Positions 34,637 to 43,798 of a DNA stretch of 64,000 nt are shown here, in pieces. Both the position numbers and the translations under genes were made by a program. Each line of letters begins with the position of its first letter. Within the stretch, counting starts at the first letter, position 1. The notes beneath the pieces are model-generated. The model was not told the DNA's origin. It worked only from the letters and a program-made list of their open reading frames with translations, and did no database searches. The DNA lies in the NCBI RefSeq assembly GCF_046195335.1, contig NZ_CP176093.1; one strand, 5' to 3'. Source of the stretch: Methanospirillum lacunae (GTDB lineage: Archaea > Halobacteriota > Methanomicrobia > Methanomicrobiales > Methanospirillaceae).

Positions 34637-35296
34637 ATGGAACGTCGGGATATTCTGGTAATAGCCGCAGCATTGATTGTGGTTCTCATTCTAGCGGTCG
34701 TGGTAAAACCAATGCTTACTCATCAGGCTCCAAATCTGGGATTACCCCAAACACCTGCGCCACCTGTACCGGTCGAACAGAGTTCGTCAGAACCTGGGGT
34801 TATAACAGGACCCACTGAAATAGAACTCACACCTGAACCAACTCCAGTTAAGACTTTGACATCTACAACCAATGAACCAATATCTTCTGGATCGCAGAAA
34901 ATGCAACCACTTCCAGCTCTAACTCCGGTAAGTTGGCAACCAGACGCAGATAATCCGATGCCTGCTGTACAGATGGTGAATTATGCTGATATTGTCGGAA
35001 AGTATACTGGGACTACTGCTCCGTTCAGAATCCCAACTCCATACTGGGAAATCGCATATAATATTACACCGTCAGGATCAACACCTGTCTTTTTACTGGA
35101 TGTTGTTGAAAAAGGAGTATCTGGGGAGAACAAGACGATCAGAAGTATGGTATATAGGCAGGGAAAACAACCTGATCCTAAAGAGGGGAGATTTTTTGAG
35201 GGTGGTCACGATTATTACCTGAATATCACGGCTGATCAGATAGAAAAATATAGGATAATATTATCTATACCCTTAAAATATCTACCTGATCAGTAA
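34637..35296 (+). CDS. Membrane-anchored secreted protein, paralogous N-terminus to next gene
   Basis: 219 residues. Starts MERRDILVIAAALIVVLILAVVVKPML: a short basic start and a transmembrane helix (about 6-26). A Pro/Thr/Ser-rich stalk (about 30-95) follows, and a globular C-terminal part (ADIVGKYTGTTAPFRIPTPYWEIAYNITPSG) resembles a beta-sandwich. I do not recognise the family. The next gene begins with a near copy of this N-terminus. Confidence 0.65.
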   Translation: MERRDILVIAAALIVVLILAVVVKPMLTHQAPNLGLPQTPAPPVPVEQSSSEPGVITGPTEIELTPEPTPVKTLTSTTNEPISSGSQKMQPLPALTPVSWQPDADNPMPAVQMVNYADIVGKYTGTTAPFRIPTPYWEIAYNITPSGSTPVFLLDVVEKGVSGENKTIRSMVYRQGKQPDPKEGRFFEGGHDYYLNITADQIEKYRIILSIPLKYLPDQ

Positions 35297-35328
35297 ACTG
35301 GATTTCATACAATTAGGAGGAGGCACAG

Positions 35329-37059
35329 ATGGAAAAACGTGATATAATTATTATTATTGTGGCTATTTTCATCGTGCTTTTCATGGCGATGTATGTCAAG
35401 CCATTAGTAACCGGAAAACCAGTTCAACTTATGCCAGATGAATTTTCAAATATGTTGAAAGGTGGAAACCAGTCTGTTATTAATAATACAAGTATAGTGA
35501 ATTCTTCAGCTAAACATGTGACATCAATTCCAAGAGTAAATTCAATTAATCCTCAAAATATTACTGCAGATGGGAATACAACTAAAGTTGTTATTGAAGG
35601 AAAAAATTTCACAGAATCGATGGATTCGGTAACATTTGTGGGTAATGGGGAGAATAAGACATTCTCAACCTCCCTACAGAACGGAACTTTAGTCACTGAT
35701 AATGTAACTCTTCCTGAAGGTAATTGGATTGTTAAAATTGTAGATAATTATACCAAAGTTACCTATAATACAACCCGATCTGTGGTCGTAAAAGCAACAA
35801 TTACTCCTGTTCCTACTTGGGATGGGAAACCCATTCCTCTACAAGTAACTGAACAACCTACCGGGACTATATTTAAGAGCAGGCCTTATCCTGAAGATAC
35901 TGTAAGCAATGCTACTCCAATGAAAACTTATTCTAACTTCAGTGATGTAAAAAGTGCAAAAATAAAATCAATATACATACCCTACGGATACTATGACATA
36001 AACTATTCTGTTACTTTCCAAACTCATATTGCAACACCAGCAGATACAGAAAAGAACGTTTTTGAATTTAATCGTGAATACAAAGAACCTTTGGTTGTTT
36101 ACGAAGTTACGCAGACATATAATAATGAAACAAAACAGTGGGATTACACCTACACAAAAAATGAAAGTGATACTGAATTTAAACCGAGCTCCGATAAAAT
36201 ACTAACAAAAATTCCTAAAGATGAAGGGTGGACTGCTGGATCAGATGAAACGCCTTTTGAAACTGAAACTACAGATTTTTTTGGTCAGCCACTTGTTGAA
36301 TCTGTAGGTTATACAAAGCCAGATATAACAATAACTGTAAAAAATCTTGATAATCCTTCAGCTATCCCTGTAATAATCAAACCTAATGGTGGTATTGATC
36401 CCCTTCAATGGAATGAGGCTAAACATAAAGATGAAGCAGAAAAATTAATGAAGGAGAAAGGAAAACAGGAATATTTTGATTCAGATGAGTACAAAGATGC
36501 ATGGGATAAAAAATGGAAAACAATAAAGGATCCACGTCCCTGGTCTGAACGAATATATGGGAAGGGTAATTATTCATTAGAAATTGATACACAAAGTATT
36601 GATTCATATAATATTCAGATTAAGGTTCCAGAAGTTAGGAATACATCTTATATCCCTAAAATGGATGAGAATTATATTCTAGAACAAAATGCAATCAAAA
36701 AACAGCTGAGTGGATTCTTCACCGAATTTAATGAAAACCTGAGTGCCACTTATTTTACAAATATCGTTGATTATCTCGCTACAGATCTGACCACACACGA
36801 TAAACTTGAGCAGATTTATCAGGGATATGTCCAAACCCGGGCTACAGGAATTAAAGTAACAGATGTAATTATCGATGATATTCTTGTTAGAGGTAATATC
36901 GGAAAGGATAACTCTTTGATCCAAGCAGATTCTGCAACAGCAAGAGGGAATCTAAAAGTAGTACTAAATAATGTGGAAAAAATTATTCCATTCGATCTGA
37001 GCTTCGTGAATGAACCATCAGGCTGGAAATTTAAAACCCTACCTGATATCAAATACTAA
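35329..37059 (+). CDS. Large membrane-anchored secreted protein with IPT-like domain
   Basis: 576 residues. It starts MEKRDIIIIIVAIFIVLFMAMYVKPLV, aligning with the preceding protein's anchor. Residues about 70-160 look like an IPT/TIG immunoglobulin-like fold (INPQNITADGNTTKVVIEGKNFTESMDSV). A long mixed stretch and a C-terminal YxxxL-rich part (about 450-576) follow. Many NxS/T sites suggest glycosylation. AGGAGG lies six bases before the ATG. Likely an envelope protein; function unknown. Confidence 0.65.
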   Translation: MEKRDIIIIIVAIFIVLFMAMYVKPLVTGKPVQLMPDEFSNMLKGGNQSVINNTSIVNSSAKHVTSIPRVNSINPQNITADGNTTKVVIEGKNFTESMDSVTFVGNGENKTFSTSLQNGTLVTDNVTLPEGNWIVKIVDNYTKVTYNTTRSVVVKATITPVPTWDGKPIPLQVTEQPTGTIFKSRPYPEDTVSNATPMKTYSNFSDVKSAKIKSIYIPYGYYDINYSVTFQTHIATPADTEKNVFEFNREYKEPLVVYEVTQTYNNETKQWDYTYTKNESDTEFKPSSDKILTKIPKDEGWTAGSDETPFETETTDFFGQPLVESVGYTKPDITITVKNLDNPSAIPVIIKPNGGIDPLQWNEAKHKDEAEKLMKEKGKQEYFDSDEYKDAWDKKWKTIKDPRPWSERIYGKGNYSLEIDTQSIDSYNIQIKVPEVRNTSYIPKMDENYILEQNAIKKQLSGFFTEFNENLSATYFTNIVDYLATDLTTHDKLEQIYQGYVQTRATGIKVTDVIIDDILVRGNIGKDNSLIQADSATARGNLKVVLNNVEKIIPFDLSFVNEPSGWKFKTLPDIKY

Positions 37060-37173
37060 TATGTGTGTAAAAAGATCTGGAATTCAGATTGTCGATAAAC
37101 TAATCAAAAAACCCTTAATTAAACAGAAAAAAAGTGAAACACTGTATGTGTTTCAAATGAATAATATTATTAT

Positions 37174-37551
37174 TTAATCGAACTTCCGCTTATCCATTGA
37201 CTGAATGTAGGTGATCTCCTTTCCAACCTCGATTTTGTCAGCAATCTCATTGGGAATAGGAAGTTCAAAGTTTTCAAAATCAGCCAGATCCATGAGTTGT
37301 GCTATGCTACCGGCAATGGTGATGACCTGAGCGTTTTTTCGTTCAACGATTGGAGCATAAACTTTTGCTGAAACAGGTTGGACGACAGATCTCTTGACCC
37401 CGTCAAAAATCCCCATCACGTCAAGACGTGCTTTTGCTGCACCATGCTTTCCAGGCTTTGATATACTGATTGAGAGAATCTTACAAGGCTCATCCTCAAC
37501 TAGCATGTATTTTCCCTCTTTCAATTTACCGACTTCAGTCTGTTCCTTCAT
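37174..37551 (-). CDS. Translation initiation factor aIF5A
   Basis: 125 residues. The N-terminal SH3-like domain carries the hypusination loop ISKPGKHGAAKARLD with the modified Lys, and an OB-fold follows (VYAPIVERKNAQVITIAG). aIF5A helps ribosomes through difficult peptide bonds. The ATG at 37551 (MKEQTEVG) has AGGTG four bases before it; an upstream in-frame start at 37599 would add an unrelated 16 residues. Convergent with the gene at 35329. Confidence 0.95.
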   Translation of the reverse strand: MKEQTEVGKLKEGKYMLVEDEPCKILSISISKPGKHGAAKARLDVMGIFDGVKRSVVQPVSAKVYAPIVERKNAQVITIAGSIAQLMDLADFENFELPIPNEIADKIEVGKEITYIQSMDKRKFD

Positions 37552-37635
37552 AAAACACCTAATTAAAAGCTGATTATATGTATCGAGCCACCCACACATA
37601 AATACACCGTAACGGGACGCTTGGTAGCGATATCC

Positions 37636-38412
37636 ATGGACTTCTTTTCAGCATGTAATTCAATGGCTGTATCAGTCAGAAATGCGATCACTCCTCTCTG
37701 CGGGACAGAGGAAGGAGGGCGTGTGATTGGTATTGGGGCTGATGGGACCCCCACCAAATATATCGATAAAGTAGCCGAAGATATTATAATCTCTACTCTC
37801 CGGGAATACGGATTATGTAAAACCCTTATTAGTGAGGAAATAGGAAAAATCTCAATTGGTGGAGAAAAGGGAACCATTTTTCTTGATCCTGTTGATGGGA
37901 CTTATAATGCTACTATGAGCATCCCTTTTTATGCTCTTTCTATTGCTTATGCAGAAGAAGGTCATATCCTCCAAGCCTTTGTTCAAAACCTAGCTACCGG
38001 GGAAGTATTCACTGCAAAAAAAGGGGGAGGGGCATTTCTGGATGGACATCTCATATGTGTATCCCAGACATCTGATCTTCAAACCAGTGCCATGAGTATT
38101 TATGGAAAACACTTTCAACAGGATCGGATATTCAACTTGATGCAGAAGATTCGAAGGTTCAGGCAGTTTGGAGCCTCTGCACTTGAAATCTCTTATGTGG
38201 CAGCAGGAAGAATAGATGGATTTGTAGATCTTCGAAAAACTCTCCGGGTCACTGATGCTGCTGCAGGAGTTTTGATTTGTGAAGAAGCAGGTGGAATTGT
38301 CACTGACCTAGATGGGCGCTCGATATCCTTTGCAGATGAGGTAACCATAGGAACTTGTCTCATTGCAACAAATGGGCATTTACACCGGAAAGTTATAGAG
38401 TATTTGCGGTGA
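37636..38412 (+). CDS. Inositol monophosphatase family phosphatase (possible dual FBPase/IMPase)
   Basis: 258 residues from the ATG at 37636. The Li-sensitive phosphatase motifs are EEIGK (about 77-81), FLDPVDGTYNAT (about 88-99) and, near the C-terminus, VTDAAAGVLICEEAGG (about 207). Archaeal members hydrolyse inositol-1-phosphate and often fructose-1,6-bisphosphate. A TTG at 37621 would add five residues. The stop is 5 bases before the NAD kinase ATG. The two are often adjacent or fused in archaea. Confidence 0.9.
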   Translation: MDFFSACNSMAVSVRNAITPLCGTEEGGRVIGIGADGTPTKYIDKVAEDIIISTLREYGLCKTLISEEIGKISIGGEKGTIFLDPVDGTYNATMSIPFYALSIAYAEEGHILQAFVQNLATGEVFTAKKGGGAFLDGHLICVSQTSDLQTSAMSIYGKHFQQDRIFNLMQKIRRFRQFGASALEISYVAAGRIDGFVDLRKTLRVTDAAAGVLICEEAGGIVTDLDGRSISFADEVTIGTCLIATNGHLHRKVIEYLR

Positions 38413-38417
38413 GGCTC

Positions 38418-39227
38418 ATGGAAATTCTTATTGTTGTCCGGATAGAAGATTCCCGAGTTCGTGAATATGCAAATCAACTGAGCAATCATCTTACAAAATT
38501 AGGGCATACAGTGCGACTAGGTCCTGAGAATCTCCATAAGGAACAAAAAAAGTTATTTGATTCATTATCTCCTCCAGACCTCGTGGTAGTGGTTGGGGGT
38601 GATGGCACCATTCTGTTGACAACACAACTCATGCCAGTTCAGGTTCCACTTATTGGGGTAAACTGGGGAGAAGTTGGATTTCTTGCTGATCTTGAGCCAG
38701 AAGTAGCATTCAGGTTTTTTGATTACTTCTCTCTTCCAATCAAGATTGAACCGCGAATGAGGATTTCACTATCAGTTGATGGGGAATACATCGGTGATGC
38801 CTTGAATGAAGCATTGATCGTCACGGATCGACCAGCCAAGATGCTCAAGTTTTTAATCCACATCAACGGAGTAGTTGCTGAACGGTTTAGAGCTGACGGG
38901 CTTCTTATTAGTACGCCTACCGGCTCAACAGCATATGCCATGAGTGCAGGTGGTCCTATTGTAGATCCAAGGGTGGAAGGTTTTCTTATGGTCCCGCTAG
39001 CACCATTTATGCTTTCTAACCGGCCTCATCTTATTGATTCATCCCGGACAGTAAAAGTAACTCTAGAAGCTGAAAAGCCGGCAAAGTTAGTTATTGACGG
39101 GCAGATTATTTGCCACATTGGTGAAATGAGTACAATCGATATCATTCGTTCAACAAAACCTGCACTCTTTGTAGATGCAGGTCAGAACTTCTTTGAAAAG
39201 ATCAATAGGAAACTTAAGCACCTATAA
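38418..39227 (+). CDS. nadK: ATP/polyphosphate NAD kinase
   Basis: 269 residues. Phosphorylates NAD to NADP. GGDGTILL (about 64-71) is the hallmark loop, and STPTGSTAYAMSAGGPI (about 166-182) the second. The NE pair and the downstream beta-rich domain are present. The ATG at 38418 is preceded by GGTGAGG; an upstream in-frame ATG at 38355 lies inside the previous gene. Co-transcribed with the phosphatase. Confidence 0.95.
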   Translation: MEILIVVRIEDSRVREYANQLSNHLTKLGHTVRLGPENLHKEQKKLFDSLSPPDLVVVVGGDGTILLTTQLMPVQVPLIGVNWGEVGFLADLEPEVAFRFFDYFSLPIKIEPRMRISLSVDGEYIGDALNEALIVTDRPAKMLKFLIHINGVVAERFRADGLLISTPTGSTAYAMSAGGPIVDPRVEGFLMVPLAPFMLSNRPHLIDSSRTVKVTLEAEKPAKLVIDGQIICHIGEMSTIDIIRSTKPALFVDAGQNFFEKINRKLKHL

Positions 39228-39290
39228 CTACTCCAGGCATTGATGAGGAACATTAACTATGATAACTGACGTACAATTAGGAGTATCAGG

Positions 39291-39806
39291 ATGCAGATGA
39301 GATATCAGGCTATTCTTCTGATCATACTCTGCTTCGCTCTGGTGGGATCAGCCTATGCAGAGACCGGAGAAGAGTGGTTTGAGATAGGAAGTGCACATTT
39401 CGATAACTCCTCCTTTGTTGAGGCTATTAGTGCGTGGCAAAAGGCAGCCGAAATTGATCCAACCCTTTCGGCAAATGCCTGGTATAATATCGGCCTTGCC
39501 TATGCCGGCATGGAGCAATATGAGCAGGCTATCCAGGCGTGGGATAAGACTATCGCACTTGCTCCTGAATCACCAATAGCATATGATAATAAAGGGACGG
39601 CTTTAGCCCTCCTGGGTAAAAATGATGAAGCCCTTGCAGCATATGATATTGCTATCAAATTAGATCCCAGTCAGACAAAATTCAAGTCAGATCGTGATAT
39701 GCTCGTTAATAGCCTGAATAAAGCAAAATCTCCGATATCTCCTGTATCTGTGATTTTTGCAGTGTTGATAGCCGGCATCTTCCTTATACATCGCCGTCGC
39801 TATTAA
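39291..39806 (+). CDS. Secreted, C-terminally anchored TPR protein
   Basis: 171 residues. A signal peptide (AILLIILCFALVGSAYA, cleavage near 23) is followed by three TPR units (EEWFEIGSAHFDNSSFVEAISAW, AWYNIGLAYAGMEQYEQAIQ, AYDNKGTALALLGKNDEALA). A C-terminal hydrophobic helix (VIFAVLIAGIFLI) then leads to a basic end HRRRY, a possible archaeosortase-like or simple anchor. TAGGAG nine bases before the ATG is a fair ribosome site. Probably an exported scaffold related to the secreted TPR gene at 21582. Confidence 0.8.
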   Translation: MQMRYQAILLIILCFALVGSAYAETGEEWFEIGSAHFDNSSFVEAISAWQKAAEIDPTLSANAWYNIGLAYAGMEQYEQAIQAWDKTIALAPESPIAYDNKGTALALLGKNDEALAAYDIAIKLDPSQTKFKSDRDMLVNSLNKAKSPISPVSVIFAVLIAGIFLIHRRRY

Positions 39807-39895
39807 ATTCACATATTTTTTGTGTTCAGTAAAACGAAGCATGATGAGGACTATTATCCAGAAGATTTTTGTACCTTTCCAGAGATAGGGTTGTT

Positions 39896-41527
39896 ATGGG
39901 AAAGGAAATCCAACACGATTCCTATTTATCTTTGTTTATTTTAATCATTGGGTTCTGTCTTTTTACAAATGTTGTATGTACGATATCATATGCAAATATT
40001 ATCGGAACCAGAATTGTAATCCCGACAACACTTTTTGCAGGAACACCAGATGAACTACAAGACTTCATTAGAAATGAAGGATCAGAATCAGTAGGCCCAT
40101 TTGAGATCCAATACTTCCTTTCTTCAGATCAAAATCTCGATGGACGAGTAATAATTGGTGAATGGCATATTGAAGGGCTGAAGGCTGGGGCACAGAAATA
40201 TGGTAATACAACTTTCACAATACCTTCTGGTACACCAGAAGGTACATATTATCTGGGAAGATGGATAGATCCCACAGGAATATTATCAGCAAAAAATCCG
40301 ACTAATAATATCCAATGGTCAAAGGTACCTATCCAAGTATTAAATAATATTAGTTCTGGTATAGAAGGGATAGGAACAATAGTACCGTCCACAGTTAGTG
40401 TAGGGAGTAATGTACCTGTAACAGTAATCGTCAATCTATCAGGGAAAAATCCCAAAAAATCAGGGTCTGTGAATCTTTTCCTTTCAAAATTGAGCAGAAC
40501 TGACTCATCATTAATTCCAGCAGGGGGGATTAACTTTCCTGAATTTTCTTCTTTAGGAGAACAGGAAATTACCGGCAATATGGAAATCCCTAATGATATA
40601 AAAACTGGGACTTATTATCTATTCACTTCTTTTGTCCCAATAAGCCAGATGAATGGTAAAGGAACTCCATCCACATTCTGGTTAAATGAAGATCCACTTG
40701 TAATTACTTCTTCAACAGAAATCACTAAAAAACCTGATATTGTTCAGAATCTGCAGGACTCATACCCTGATGTTCTCACTCTGGACACAGAACAGCCAGA
40801 TGAGGCTTTTATCGGTGATTCTTTTACTGTTATTGATTCAGTAAAAAATATCGGTGGTACCGAAGCGAATATTGTACGGGTTGAATATTTACTATCGCCG
40901 AATACTGATGGAACCAACGGCAAGCATCTTGGATGGCGAACAATAATGAGTCTTCAGCCTGACCAAACCAATATAGAACAGAAACTCCTTGGTGTCCCAT
41001 CAGATATTAAAGCAGGGTTGAATTACCTGGTAAAAAAGATCACGGTCACTTCGGCAGTTCAGGAGAAGAATACTCAAAATAATAACTGGGTTAGCAATCG
41101 TCCTATCAATATCAGATATAATCCTGCATCTCCAATTCCTGATTTGACACATATAAGGACTGTATGGCCAAAAGCCCAAACTGGTGAAACAATTCCAATT
41201 ACTGATACCATCACCAACATTGGAAAAGGGTGTGCCAAAGATGTTTCAGTTGCATATTATGTATCTCCATATCAGATGTTTGATGTAGCGACTGCAATTT
41301 ACCTGGGTGTATGGAGATTGGATTCAATTTGCCCACTAGAACAGAAAACGAATACAACATATGTGAATATTCCATCAGATTTGACTAATGGCGAATATTA
41401 TCTTTATTCAATCATAGATCCTTGTTCATTTGTTTCAGATTGTGATGAGGGCATGCCAGAACTAGATAAATCTAATAATATTAATATTGGAATCTTGAGG
41501 CTCGGTCCATGTGTCTTATGCAACTGA
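39896..41527 (+). CDS. Secreted protein with four CARDB-like repeats
   Basis: 543 residues from the ATG at 39896, which AGGG precedes; a TTG at 39869 is less likely. A signal segment (YLSLFILIIGFCLFTNVVCTISYA) is followed by four beta-sandwich repeats of about 115-130 residues. Each has the form NxG-x-V ... YFLSSDxxxDG ... GxYYLxxxxDP (for example NEGSESVGPFEIQYFLSS and NIGKGCAKDVSVAYYVSP). The CARDB (cell adhesion) fold is the likely assignment. There is no C-terminal anchor; the end is CVLCN. Surface adhesion is an inference. Confidence 0.72.
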   Translation: MGKEIQHDSYLSLFILIIGFCLFTNVVCTISYANIIGTRIVIPTTLFAGTPDELQDFIRNEGSESVGPFEIQYFLSSDQNLDGRVIIGEWHIEGLKAGAQKYGNTTFTIPSGTPEGTYYLGRWIDPTGILSAKNPTNNIQWSKVPIQVLNNISSGIEGIGTIVPSTVSVGSNVPVTVIVNLSGKNPKKSGSVNLFLSKLSRTDSSLIPAGGINFPEFSSLGEQEITGNMEIPNDIKTGTYYLFTSFVPISQMNGKGTPSTFWLNEDPLVITSSTEITKKPDIVQNLQDSYPDVLTLDTEQPDEAFIGDSFTVIDSVKNIGGTEANIVRVEYLLSPNTDGTNGKHLGWRTIMSLQPDQTNIEQKLLGVPSDIKAGLNYLVKKITVTSAVQEKNTQNNNWVSNRPINIRYNPASPIPDLTHIRTVWPKAQTGETIPITDTITNIGKGCAKDVSVAYYVSPYQMFDVATAIYLGVWRLDSICPLEQKTNTTYVNIPSDLTNGEYYLYSIIDPCSFVSDCDEGMPELDKSNNINIGILRLGPCVLCN

Positions 41528-41615
41528 TGGATTTTCCTTTTTTCCGATTGCTATTCATCTATAGTCCAACTACTACCCCGGATGCTTTTTTATCCTTACT
41601 GAGTAATTTGTAAAT

Positions 41616-42185
41616 ATGGATGATAATACCCTAAGTCCTGGATCATCATATATGAAAGATACATCCAACTCCAGTCCCATATCAATTCCGTCACTCAATA
41701 ATAGACAAACTGAAACAATTGAAGAATCTTTTCAGGTGGTTGAATTCTTACTTGGAGAGGATCAATTTGCCATAAATCTCTTTGATGTTAAAGAAGTCGT
41801 AGAATACTCACGAATAACCCGTCTTCCTAATAGTCCTCCGTATGTCAAAGGAATAATTGATCTCAGAGGTGAGATTACTACCATCATCGACCTTAAACAA
41901 CAACTTGCAATAACTGCTAGATCCTCTACTAGTGAGGAAGACTCTAGAATTATTGTCCTTGATGATCGGCTGACTAATTCTAAGATCGGGATTATGGTCG
42001 ATGATGTGCTAACCGTTTCCACATATACTCCTGATTCTGTTGATGAGACAGCAACCTCTGGAGATGAAGGATCACATATCATGGGTATCATCAAAAAGAA
42101 GAGCAAGGATAAAGAAAAAGAACTGACTCGATTGATAATATGGATCGACATTAAAAATCTGCTCAGAGATATGGAACAGATTTAA
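41616..42185 (+). CDS. cheW: Orphan CheW-domain protein
   Basis: 189 residues. The N-terminal about 40 residues are polar. The CheW fold follows: QVVEFLLGEDQFAINLFDVKEVVEYSRITRLPNSPPYVKGIIDLRGEITTIIDL and a normal C-terminal strand LIIWIDI near 172. A basic insertion KKKSKDKEKE interrupts the last part. It stands 23 kb from the chemosensory operon and is not accompanied by cheA or a receptor, so it could serve another array or several. The promoter is not clear. Confidence 0.92.
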   Translation: MDDNTLSPGSSYMKDTSNSSPISIPSLNNRQTETIEESFQVVEFLLGEDQFAINLFDVKEVVEYSRITRLPNSPPYVKGIIDLRGEITTIIDLKQQLAITARSSTSEEDSRIIVLDDRLTNSKIGIMVDDVLTVSTYTPDSVDETATSGDEGSHIMGIIKKKSKDKEKELTRLIIWIDIKNLLRDMEQI

Positions 42186-42213
42186 AAAATATATATAAAT
42201 TTTAAGTTAGGAT

Positions 42214-43224
42214 TTAGGTGTCTTCTATCATCATTTCGTAATTAATAACATTCTCAGCGATATCTGCTGAATATTCACCCGTTCGACGGATACTATCTGT
42301 TATATTACGGATAGGTACCGCAACAGTGGCAGGAAGAGAAAGGATCTCAGAATTAATGAGATTATAATTTTCTTCAAGTTGGTGAATAGATTCGATCATC
42401 CGGTTAGCTTTTTTGAGATCGTGAGTAAAAAAGGCCTCGACACTCTTTTCAAAAGCCTGTATTGCAGCATCTGATGCTTTCTGTATATGTGTAGAAATAT
42501 CTGGACCTACATCACTGGATGATATTTTCCTGGTATTATGCGCAATACGAACTCCATGATCCCCTACCCTCTCCATAATCCTCCCTACCTGAAAGTGAGG
42601 TAACATTCGTACAATTGTGGTATTCATCTTTCTGGATAGGTGAATATTTTGCATGATCATATTGGTTTGCCTTGCTATCAGCCAGAAGAGTCGATCAACA
42701 TCGTTATCCCTGTCCATTACATCTTCTGCAAGTGCAGGATCATCTTTTAGCAGCGCCTCAATAGCATCGTGATGCATTCCTTTTACAATTACAAACATCC
42801 GTTTAAGAGAATTCTCAAATGGCATCTCAAGGGGATTGAGAAGATCTTTAAGAAGAATGGATTGATCAGTCTCTTCGACGCACTCCGGGCCAATCACCAT
42901 ACTAGAAAACTCACGAAGTTTGACTCTTATTTGGCCCGGTATCCGGTCTTTTGTGGTTATCTTGATGGTGCTGTATCCTGCAATATAGGTACCAATTAAA
43001 AGACGAAGAAAAAAATCAGGTTCTGTTTGTTGATCAACTGTAATCTCCTTAACACGCTGTATCTGATCTCCATTTATATTTCTGGTGACCATCAGGGTTC
43101 CATCTGGCTGAATAAGGACACCGAGGGGATCATTCTTTTTGATATGCAGTGATTCAACCCAATTTTTGGGAAGGGTAATTACATAGGAGGAACCTCCAGT
43201 CATCTGCACGCGTCGGATTTCCAT
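42214..43224 (-). CDS. AbrB-PhoU fusion phosphate-uptake regulator-like protein
   Basis: 336 residues. An N-terminal AbrB/SpoVT DNA-binding fold (MEIRRVQMTGGSSYVITLPKNWV, about 1-50) is followed by two PhoU-type helical bundles (about 110-330, with MERVGDHGVRIAHN and RRTGEYSADIAENV, which match the D-x-A-x-N metal-binding signature). This fusion is widespread in archaea and is thought to regulate phosphate transport. No pst gene is adjacent. The C-terminal half looks complete. Confidence 0.9.
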   Translation of the reverse strand: MEIRRVQMTGGSSYVITLPKNWVESLHIKKNDPLGVLIQPDGTLMVTRNINGDQIQRVKEITVDQQTEPDFFLRLLIGTYIAGYSTIKITTKDRIPGQIRVKLREFSSMVIGPECVEETDQSILLKDLLNPLEMPFENSLKRMFVIVKGMHHDAIEALLKDDPALAEDVMDRDNDVDRLFWLIARQTNMIMQNIHLSRKMNTTIVRMLPHFQVGRIMERVGDHGVRIAHNTRKISSSDVGPDISTHIQKASDAAIQAFEKSVEAFFTHDLKKANRMIESIHQLEENYNLINSEILSLPATVAVPIRNITDSIRRTGEYSADIAENVINYEMMIEDT

Positions 43225-43360
43225 ATTTCTGATCCTTTACGTATAGTTTCCTTTGAAACCATATAGAGAATCCGAAATATGTGTGATCTATTGTATCTGG
43301 ATAGTGAGATATCAAAAAGAACCTAAACATTGTATTAGGTAAGTATTGCCAAATAGGTTT

Positions 43361-43798
43361 ATGGCAACAGAACCTGTTTTGTTTCGGGTTGTCAGGGCAT
43401 GGAACAAAGATGAAATAATTGCCCTCTACCAGTCTGCAGGATGGTGGAGAAATTATTATGATCCTAAAGGTATTGCCCCCCTTATCAAAGGCAGTTTTAT
43501 CTTTGCCCTTGGGATTGATTCAAGAACCGGTAAGGCTGTTGCAATGGGAAGAGTCCTTTCAGATCAAATTATCACCGGATATATCCATGATCTCTGTGTT
43601 CTTACTGATAAGCGCGGGTTGGGTATTGGAATGGGCATTCTTGATTTTATAATTCAGGAGGCGAAATATGCGGGATTATCTTCTCTTTTTTTAGTGGCAG
43701 AACCTGATACCACTGTATTCTATAAAAAATCAGGTTTTATCTGCAATAAGGGCCTGATCTTCTTATCATATAATCCGGATGGTCAGTATGAGACTTGA
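43361..43798 (+). CDS. GNAT family N-acetyltransferase
   Basis: About 145 residues from the ATG at 43361 (MATEPVLFR). The acetyl-CoA loop is LTDKRGLGIGMGILDFII (about 82-99), and the C-terminal region has DTTVFYKKSGF, normal for GNAT. The start is preceded by AGGTTT; a TTG at 43346 is an alternative. The stop lies inside the start of the next gene (20-base overlap), so the two are probably a coupled pair. Substrate unknown. Confidence 0.85.
   Translation: MATEPVLFRVVRAWNKDEIIALYQSAGWWRNYYDPKGIAPLIKGSFIFALGIDSRTGKAVAMGRVLSDQIITGYIHDLCVLTDKRGLGIGMGILDFIIQEAKYAGLSSLFLVAEPDTTVFYKKSGFICNKGLIFLSYNPDGQYET

Noticed and set aside
41616..42185. The orphan cheW as a part of a second chemosensory operon
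   Set aside because: Its neighbours are a CARDB-like surface protein and an AbrB-PhoU regulator; no cheA, receptor or cheR lies near.
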